From the NCBI RefSeq assembly GCF_023218075.1, contig NZ_JALPTB010000058.1, forward strand, positions 1 to 40,988: a stretch of DNA of 40,988 nt. The letters are read 5' to 3'. Origin of the DNA: Rhodococcus sp. HM1. GTDB taxonomy: Bacteria; Actinomycetota; Actinomycetes; Mycobacteriales; Mycobacteriaceae. The notes under the pieces are model-generated. The model saw nothing but the letters and a program-made list of their open reading frames with translations, ran no database searches and had not been told where the DNA came from. Positions 35,802 through 40,988 of this stretch are shown in pieces. Positions within the stretch are counted from its first letter, which is position 1, and each line of letters starts with the position of its first letter. The translations under genes and the position numbers were made by a program.

Positions 35802-37446
35802 CGGCACGTCGGGTGTGGACGTCGGTGACGGTCTGCAACACGTGCGCCAGGCGCAGGCACGTGTCGTCGGCCCACGGCCGCCCCACCAGCTGCACCCCGA
35901 CGGGCAGTCCGTCGACGAATCCGGCCGGTGCCATGACCGCGGGGAATCCGAGGTAGTCGAACAGGCTCGTGTTGCGGCCCACGATCGGCTGCATGGGGTG
36001 GCGGACGCCGTCGATCTCGACGGTGACGTCGGACAGCCGTGCTGCGGTCGCGCCGATGCCGGGGGTGACGAGCACGTCGATGCCCGCGACGTCGAACGCA
36101 TCGACCGCTGCCCGCTGGGCGAGGGTGCGGCGGCGCACCGCGCGCAGGTAGTCGACCGCGGAGGGGACGAGTCCGCGTGCGATGCGGACCTGCGTGCCGA
36201 TGTCGTAGTCCGCGAACCTCGCGAGCGACCCCTCCTGGTTCGAGGCGAGTTCGCTGGTCATCACGATCGTCACGTCGTCGTGGATGCGCTGGGCGTCGGG
36301 GATGTCGACGGCCACGACGTCGGCGCCGAGGTCGCGGAAGGTCTCCACGACCGCGTCCCATGCGCCGAGCACCGCGGCGTCGCACAGGTCGGTGAACCAC
36401 GCGGTCGGGATGCCGATCCGGACACCGGCGAGCGCCGGGTCGGTCGCGGTGCCGGTGGTCGCGAGAGCGTCCTGCACCTGCTGGGCGACCGGCGCAGGCG
36501 CGGCCGCGGGATCGTGCCCGTCGGGTCCGGCGAGAAGGTCGAGGACGATCCGCAGGTCGGCGGCGGAGCGCGCCATGGGTCCGATGTGGTCGAGGGTCCA
36601 CGACAGCGACGCGACGCCGGTGCGCGGGACGAGACCGTAGGTCGGTTTGATGCCGGTGAGGTTGCACAGCGCGCTCGGGACTCGGATCGATCCGCCGGTG
36701 TCGGTGCCGAGGGCCAGCGGGACCAGCCGTGCCGCGAGGGCTCCCGCGGAGCCGGTCGACGAGCCGCCGGTCCAGCGCGACCGGTCCCACGGGTTCGTGA
36801 CCGGCCCGTACCGGGCGTTGTGTGGTGCGCCGCAAGCGAATTCGGTGGTTGCTGTGATGAGGACCGGGATCGCGCCGGCGGCGCGCAGTCGCGCCACGGC
36901 GGTCGCATCGGCGGCGGCGACGCGGTCGCCGGTGGTGCGCGATCCCGCGGTGACGGGTGCACCCGCGACGTCGATGATGTCCTTGACAGCGAAGAAGATC
37001 CCTTCGAGCGGGCGGGCGGTGCCGTCCGTCCAGCGCCGGTCGGATTCCGCGGCCGCATCGTCGGCGCCGTCGACGACGGCGAGCACCGCTCCCCCGGCGA
37101 GCGCCGGGTCGGTCCAGCGGGAACGCAGGGCGGCGAGCACCGCGCTCGGTGTGGTGCTCCCGGACGCATACGCGGCCAGGAGGTCGCGAACCCCCAGTTC
37201 ATGCAGTGGCGCGTCCACCGACACAGCGTCCGCGGGGGCGGGTATCGGGGGTTGCGGGACCGGGCTCGACGCCAGCAGCGCCGCGGAATGCGCGGGTTCG
37301 CACGGCGGCCCGTCCGGCACCGGCTCGAGCGGCGCGAGCCGGGACACGTCGAGCAGCGGCGCCATGTCGGCGCGAGCCTGCGGCAGCAGGTCGTCGACGG
37401 TGGTGGCCGCGGTCGCGGTCAGGTCGGGATAGTCGGTCGCGGTCAT
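35794..37446 (-). CDS. Amidase-signature (AS) family amidohydrolase
   Basis: 550 aa. The Ser-cisSer-Lys triad is clear: K155 in FFAVKDIIDV, S229 in TGGSSTGSAG and nucleophile S253 in DTGGSIRVP. It resembles AtzF/allophanate-hydrolase-like and Glu-tRNA amidotransferase-A-like amidases. The first 80 residues form an Ala/Pro-rich extension. It hydrolyses an amide, likely a linear amide or ureide from ring cleavage. It overlaps the nitrilase stop (ATGA) and the MFS start, so the four hydrolase/transporter genes form one tight operon. Confidence 0.88.
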   Translation of the reverse strand: MTATDYPDLTATAATTVDDLLPQARADMAPLLDVSRLAPLEPVPDGPPCEPAHSAALLASSPVPQPPIPAPADAVSVDAPLHELGVRDLLAAYASGSTTPSAVLAALRSRWTDPALAGGAVLAVVDGADDAAAESDRRWTDGTARPLEGIFFAVKDIIDVAGAPVTAGSRTTGDRVAAADATAVARLRAAGAIPVLITATTEFACGAPHNARYGPVTNPWDRSRWTGGSSTGSAGALAARLVPLALGTDTGGSIRVPSALCNLTGIKPTYGLVPRTGVASLSWTLDHIGPMARSAADLRIVLDLLAGPDGHDPAAAPAPVAQQVQDALATTGTATDPALAGVRIGIPTAWFTDLCDAAVLGAWDAVVETFRDLGADVVAVDIPDAQRIHDDVTIVMTSELASNQEGSLARFADYDIGTQVRIARGLVPSAVDYLRAVRRRTLAQRAAVDAFDVAGIDVLVTPGIGATAARLSDVTVEIDGVRHPMQPIVGRNTSLFDYLGFPAVMAPAGFVDGLPVGVQLVGRPWADDTCLRLAHVLQTVTDVHTRRADG

Positions 37447-38411
37447 CCGACCACCTCCTTCGGTACAGCGGACGGACGCGGGAGCGGCGCGGGGCGCACG
37501 GTGCCGTCGGTGAGGTCGGCGAGCAGGCGCAGCACGTCGGGGCGACGGTCGCGGGCCAGCGGGAACGACGCCCGGCGCGCGGGCACGGCATCGAGGTCGA
37601 TGGTGACGCGCAGGGTCTCCCCCGAACTGTGGGCCGGAGCCTGGGCGACGATCTCACCGCTCGGGGAGATCACGCAGGACAGCCCGAAGTAGTCGACGGT
37701 CACGCCGTTTAGCGTTTCGGGACCACCGCGGTTGGCGGCGATGATCCAGGTCTGCGATTCCAGTGCGCGGGTTTGCAGTTCGGCAAGGAACAGGTCTTCG
37801 CGGCTGCCGAGCGACGAGACGATCGCGAGCATCACTTCCGCGCCGAGTGCGCGGGCGACCGCCCAATATTCGGGGAAGGTGCGGTCGTAGCAGATGACGC
37901 AGCCGAAGCGGGTGCCGAACGCGTCGACGGTGGCCGGTGCCTGTCCGGGCGAGAAGTGGTATTTCTCGTCGATGTCGACGTCGCCGACCTTGCTCGCGGG
38001 CAGCGACAGCTTGCGATAGGCCGGCACGCTTCCGCCGTCGGGGGTACACCACGTGAGCACCCCGCCGGTCGGGTCGATCAGCACGACGGAGTTGTGGGTG
38101 ACGTCGTGGGCTGTGCGCTCGAACATACCGAAGGTGATGGCGCAGCCCAGTTCTCGCGCGAGGTCGCCGAAGAGGTCGGTGGCGTCTCCCGGGATCGTCT
38201 GCGCCCACGGGGTGCGGTCGACGTCGTGGCTCGTGCAGAAGTAGGGGGTGGTGATCAGTTCCGGGAGGACCACCAGGTCGGGGGTGCTGCCGTCGTCTGC
38301 GGGTGCCGCCGCGGTGCGGACGAGTGCGGCGAGCCGGGCCAGGTTGCCGAGGAGGTCCTCGGTCAGTTCGCCGGCCTGCACGATGGCGACGTCGAGGGTG
38401 CGCGAAGTCAA
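37443..38411 (-). CDS. Carbon-nitrogen hydrolase (nitrilase superfamily; N-carbamoyl-amidase-like)
   Basis: 322 aa. TTG start at 38411 supported by GGAGG seven bases upstream. Catalytic Glu-Lys-Cys are E51 (VLPELI), K134 (YRKLSLP) and C174 (CVICYDRTFPE). The closest functional groups are N-carbamoylputrescine amidase and beta-ureidopropionase, which release CO2 and ammonia from N-carbamoyl compounds. Fits degradation of a ureido acid formed after pyrimidine ring opening. The C-terminal 45 residues (Arg/Pro-rich) extend past the usual core. First gene of the hydrolase operon, 26 bases after the rutA terminator. Confidence 0.88.
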   Translation of the reverse strand: MTSRTLDVAIVQAGELTEDLLGNLARLAALVRTAAAPADDGSTPDLVVLPELITTPYFCTSHDVDRTPWAQTIPGDATDLFGDLARELGCAITFGMFERTAHDVTHNSVVLIDPTGGVLTWCTPDGGSVPAYRKLSLPASKVGDVDIDEKYHFSPGQAPATVDAFGTRFGCVICYDRTFPEYWAVARALGAEVMLAIVSSLGSREDLFLAELQTRALESQTWIIAANRGGPETLNGVTVDYFGLSCVISPSGEIVAQAPAHSSGETLRVTIDLDAVPARRASFPLARDRRPDVLRLLADLTDGTVRPAPLPRPSAVPKEVVG

Positions 38412-38437
38412 GGAGGAACCTCCGGGGAGAAATGGGG

Positions 38438-38477
38438 ACGGGTGGGAGCGCGGTCTGCTGCACGCGCTCCCACCCGT
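38438..38477 (-). terminator. 15-bp stem-loop terminator after rutA
   Basis: Perfect arms at 38438-38452 and 38463-38477 around a 10-base loop, nine bases past the rutA stop on the - strand, followed by a CCCCATTTC tract. It leaves only 26 bases before the nitrilase start, so the downstream operon needs readthrough or a promoter inside the hairpin or the rutA 3' end. Confidence 0.8.
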
Positions 38478-38486
38478 CGATCGGGG

Positions 38487-39572
38487 TCAGGCCGCTTCGG
38501 CCGTGACGGCGTTGCGACTCTTCATGAGCGGCTGGATACGGGTACCGAAGTTCTCGATGCCCTGCACGAAATCGTCGAAGGTGAGCATGATGCCCTTGAT
38601 GCCCTCGATCTCGGCGACCTCGTCGAGCATCTTCGCGACGGTCTCGTACGACCCGACGAGGGTGCCCATGTTGAAGTTCACCGCACCCTCGGGCAACGAG
38701 ATGGTCTTGGCGGTGGACACGTCGTCGGCGGTGGCGTCGGCCGCGGACTGGCCGGCCATGTAACCGAGGGCCTCGAGGTCGGCGTTGTCGTGGTAGTCCT
38801 GCCACTTCGCCTGCGCCGCTTCGTCGGTCTCGTCCGCGATGATCATGAACAGGGTCAGCGCACCCACGTCCCGGCCCGTGGTCGCGGCCGCATCGACCAG
38901 CGTCGTGACCGAGTCGGAGATCGCGGTCGGGGTGTTGATACCGGTGCCCATGATGAAGTTGAAGTCGGCCATCTCGGACGCGAACTTCATCCCGCTCTTG
39001 GACTGTCCGGCCGCCACGATCGGGACGCCGCCGCCGGTCGGGCTCGGCGACAGGACGCACTCGTCCATCGTGTAGTGCTCGCCCTTGAAGTTGCTGACAC
39101 CGTCCGCCCACAGCTGCTTCATGACCGTGACGTACTCGGTGGCCTGCGCGTACCGGTAACCGAAGTACTCCTCCCCCGGCCACAGACCCATCTGCGTGTA
39201 TTCGTTCGGGGCCCAACCGGTCACGATGTTCACACCGAAGCGGCCGGGAGCGATCGAGTCGATCGTCGAGGCCATGCGGGCCACGATCGCCGGCGGCAGG
39301 GTCAGAATCGCGGTCGAGGCGAACAGCTTGATCTTCTCGGTCACCGCGGCGAGACCTGCCATCAGCGTGAAGGACTCGAGGTTGTGGTCCCAGAACTCGG
39401 TTTCACCACCGAAGCCCTTGAGCTTGATCATCGACAGCGCGAAGTCGAGTCCGTGCTCCTCGGCCTTCTGCACGACCGCCTTGTTGAGCTCGAACGAGGG
39501 CATGTACTGCGGAGCGCTCTTGGAGATGAGCCAGCCGTTGTTGCCGATGGGGATGAAGACGCCGATTTCCAT
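38487..39572 (-). CDS. rutA: Pyrimidine monooxygenase RutA (LLM family)
   Basis: 361 aa, ATG with AGGAG upstream. Very close to E. coli RutA along its length as I recall that sequence: [91 protein letters not shown] and LLTFDDF-like [19 protein letters not shown]. RutA uses FMNH2 and O2 to open uracil or thymine between N3 and C4, giving a ureidoacrylate derivative. It needs a flavin reductase; none is adjacent, so the reductases at 16772-17769 are candidates. No rutC, rutD, rutE, rutF or rutG homologue adjoins it. A related ring as substrate is possible. Confidence 0.9.
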   Translation of the reverse strand: MEIGVFIPIGNNGWLISKSAPQYMPSFELNKAVVQKAEEHGLDFALSMIKLKGFGGETEFWDHNLESFTLMAGLAAVTEKIKLFASTAILTLPPAIVARMASTIDSIAPGRFGVNIVTGWAPNEYTQMGLWPGEEYFGYRYAQATEYVTVMKQLWADGVSNFKGEHYTMDECVLSPSPTGGGVPIVAAGQSKSGMKFASEMADFNFIMGTGINTPTAISDSVTTLVDAAATTGRDVGALTLFMIIADETDEAAQAKWQDYHDNADLEALGYMAGQSAADATADDVSTAKTISLPEGAVNFNMGTLVGSYETVAKMLDEVAEIEGIKGIMLTFDDFVQGIENFGTRIQPLMKSRNAVTAEAA

Positions 39573-39634
39573 GTCACTCCTGACGGGCGGGGAGATTCGA
39601 GGAAGCGAACTGGGCCGCGCTGTCCGGCTCGCTG

Positions 39635-39649
39635 TGACTTCGAATGTAT
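39635..39649 (-). promoter_or_regulatory. 15-base element shared with the second CUT2 operon (copy 2)
   Basis: TGACTTCGAATGTAT, identical to 33609-33623, lies 63 bases before the rutA ATG. In the transcribed direction it reads ATACATTCGAAGTCA, with TGCATACATT resembling an extended -10. Confidence 0.5.
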
Positions 39650-39679
39650 GCAGGAGTTATTGCCGGTCCGGGACCGTCC

Positions 39680-39697
39680 GGTAACAGACCTGTTGCC
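39680..39697. promoter_or_regulatory. LacI-type operator candidate GGTAACAG-AC-CTGTTGCC
   Basis: An 18-bp near-perfect palindrome (7 of 8 pairs) in the 129-base gap between the LacI gene and rutA, about 30 bases upstream of the shared promoter element. Size and symmetry fit LacI-family operators. An overlapping weaker repeat, TTGCCGG...CCGGTAA, spans about 39660-39684. Confidence 0.55.
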
Positions 39698-39701
39698 TAT
39701 G

Positions 39702-40739
39702 TTAACGATCATGAACGGGCTCGGCGCACACCGCCGCACTCCCCCGCTGCACCCACTCCACATCGAACTTCCGATGCACCGGAGCGCCTGCCGCACCGTC
39801 GATCCGCGCCAGCAGCAACTCCGCCGCCGCTACCGCCATGTCCTCGAGCGGCTGACGCACCGTCGTCAGATCGAAGATCGACCAGCTGGACTGCTGGAGG
39901 TCGTTGTAGCCGACAATGGAAACATCTTTCGGCACAGACAGATTCAGACGCTTCGCGGCATCCAGCGTGCCGTAGGCCATGTAGTCGGTGGCGCAGAACA
40001 CCGCTGTCGGGCGGTCCTCGCCGGCGAGCAGCGCAAGGCCACCCTCGAGGCCGGTCGACGCATCCACGGCGCCGCGATACACCCGCTTCTCGTCGAGCTC
40101 GACGCCGCGCGCCGCGAGGCCGTCACGGAAACCCTGCTCGCGCAACCGGATGCTGGGGTTCTGCAACGGACCGGAGATCAGGCCGATCCGGGTGTGCCCC
40201 AGATCGACCAGGTGGTCGGCGATGAGCCGGCCACCGCGGACGTTGTCCGACGTCACGCGATCGACCCTGCCTGCATGCCGGTCGTCGACGTCCCGGCTGA
40301 GGATCACCAGCGGGATCTTCCAGTCGATCATCTCCGACACCATCGGCGAATCGAGCCGCGACGAGATGAACACAACGCCGTCGACCAGGCCCCCGCGCAG
40401 CGCGAGGATGTCCTTCTCGAGGGAGCCTTCGGTGCGGTCGCTCATCAACAGCACCCGGTAGTCGTGGCGCGCGAAGCAGTCCTGCAGGGTGTTCACCAGC
40501 GTCGGGTACGACGGATTGCGCAGGTCGCCGCTCACGATGCCGATGGTCGACGACTTGCGCGTGATCAGGCTGCGCGCGGTGACGTGCGGGACGTAGCCCA
40601 TCTCCGCCGCGAGGGCCTGAATGCGCTCCCGCGTCTCCTCGATGACCCGCGGATCGTTCCTGAGCGCACGCGACACCGTCGACTGCGACACCCCTGCGCG
40701 GCGTGCGACGTCGTAACTGGTGACCGACTTGCTGCCCAT
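39702..40739 (-). CDS. LacI-family transcriptional regulator
   Basis: 345 aa. The N-terminal HTH is canonical (SYDVARRAGVSQSTVSRALRN, residues 8-28, then the hinge YVPHVTARSLITRKS), followed by a periplasmic-binding-like effector domain (SSTIGIVSGDLRNPSYPTLV ... AVFCATDYMAYG ... VSIVGYNDLQQSSW). It lies directly upstream of rutA on the same strand and probably controls rutA and the hydrolase operon, plus the CUT2 operon that shares promoter elements. The mRNA looks leaderless. Effector unknown; a pyrimidine-like metabolite is possible. Confidence 0.9.
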   Translation of the reverse strand: MGSKSVTSYDVARRAGVSQSTVSRALRNDPRVIEETRERIQALAAEMGYVPHVTARSLITRKSSTIGIVSGDLRNPSYPTLVNTLQDCFARHDYRVLLMSDRTEGSLEKDILALRGGLVDGVVFISSRLDSPMVSEMIDWKIPLVILSRDVDDRHAGRVDRVTSDNVRGGRLIADHLVDLGHTRIGLISGPLQNPSIRLREQGFRDGLAARGVELDEKRVYRGAVDASTGLEGGLALLAGEDRPTAVFCATDYMAYGTLDAAKRLNLSVPKDVSIVGYNDLQQSSWSIFDLTTVRQPLEDMAVAAAELLLARIDGAAGAPVHRKFDVEWVQRGSAAVCAEPVHDR

Positions 40740-40745
40740 GTCCGG

Positions 40746-40751
40746 ATTCTA
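40746..40751 (-). promoter_or_regulatory. Candidate -10 element TAGAAT for a leaderless lacI-type mRNA
   Basis: TAGAAT on the - strand ends six bases before the ATG at 40739, so the start point would fall at the ATG itself. No Shine-Dalgarno sequence is present. No clear -35 hexamer. Confidence 0.5.
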
Positions 40752-40800
40752 GGAGCAACCGGCGAGGACGGCCGGGTGAGCGGATCCGGCCGGGTCCCGA

Positions 40801-40988
40801 TCAGCTCCACTCGCAGGCGACACCGTCGCCGTCGGCATCGAGCTTGGACCGATAACCGGGCTCACCTATATACAAAGGTGCCACGCCGGCCGCGCGGGCA
40901 GCAGCACAGTTCTTGTAGTAGGCGCTCGACTGCGGCGCAGGTGCCGGCGGCGTGTACTCAGGGGTGGGCGTGTACACGGGCGGCGGGG
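40801..40988 (-). CDS. Excalibur calcium-binding domain protein (partial, 5' end outside window)
   Basis: The last 61 residues are visible before the TGA at 40801-40803; the start lies beyond the right edge. A Pro/Thr/Tyr-rich linker (PPPVYTPTPEYTPPAP) leads into an Excalibur domain: YYKNCAAARAAGVAPLY, then YRSKLDADGDGVACEW. The DxDxDGxxCE motif binds calcium, and the two cysteines likely pair. Such proteins are usually secreted or surface-attached. It is not functionally tied to the catabolic genes. Confidence 0.85.
   Translation of the reverse strand, partial: PPPVYTPTPEYTPPAPAPQSSAYYKNCAAARAAGVAPLYIGEPGYRSKLDADGDGVACEWS

Noticed and set aside
35785-37692. 635-codon + strand frame opposite the amidase
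   Set aside because: Antisense shadow; the amidase triad and overlapping gene junctions support the - strand only.

Overview
The window is high-GC DNA with GTG and TTG starts, ATGA stop/start overlaps, leaderless-looking regulator genes, a mycofactocin-type SDR, actinobacterial lipoproteins and an Excalibur-domain protein at the right edge. This points to a mycolic-acid actinomycete, most plausibly Rhodococcus; the genus is an inference. About 36 complete genes and one partial gene are visible, almost all for uptake and oxidative breakdown of small molecules. I see no rRNA, tRNA, insertion sequence, phage gene or CRISPR array.

Region 1 (135-7116, + strand): a Rieske oxygenase, a small [3Fe-4S]-type ferredoxin, a GR-type ferredoxin reductase, an APC permease and a zinc alcohol dehydrogenase form a tight operon. 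An Lrp/AsnC regulator, an ABM-domain monooxygenase and a mycofactocin-coupled SDR follow. A long perfect hairpin at 7144-7184 closes the unit.

Region 2 (7411-15085, + strand): an atypical SDR, a four-domain rhodanese, a sulfonate/taurine-type ABC importer (permease, ATPase, lipoprotein), an NtaA/DszA-type flavin monooxygenase and an aldo/keto reductase. It looks like an organosulfur scavenging operon, but the substrate is not determined.

Region 3 (15100-26019, - strand): a sugar-type (CUT2) ABC importer, three luciferase-like (LLM) proteins including one miniature member, and an alpha/beta hydrolase with an altered catalytic site. Downstream lie an NADPH-FMN reductase, a second flavin reductase of unrelated fold, ribBA and a VOC protein. 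Flavin synthesis and flavin reduction are therefore encoded beside the FMNH2-dependent oxygenases.

Region 4 (26390-33539, - strand): two GntR regulators, another LLM monooxygenase and a second CUT2 importer with a different gene order. Hairpin terminators separate the units.

Region 5 (33667-40739, - strand): an isochorismatase-like hydrolase, an MFS transporter, an amidase, a nitrilase-superfamily amidohydrolase, RutA (pyrimidine ring-opening monooxygenase) and a LacI regulator. The rutA promoter region and that of the second CUT2 importer share an identical 15-base element next to GTTGCC-type palindromes, which suggests one regulon for import and ring opening of an N-heterocycle.

Overall the window is an oxygenase island: six LLM-fold proteins, one Rieske system, three ABC importers, two secondary transporters and their own flavin supply. 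The strongest candidates for something not well described are the twin CUT2-importer/LLM cassettes, the miniature LLM partner, and the RutA-amidohydrolase unit linked to a CUT2 importer.
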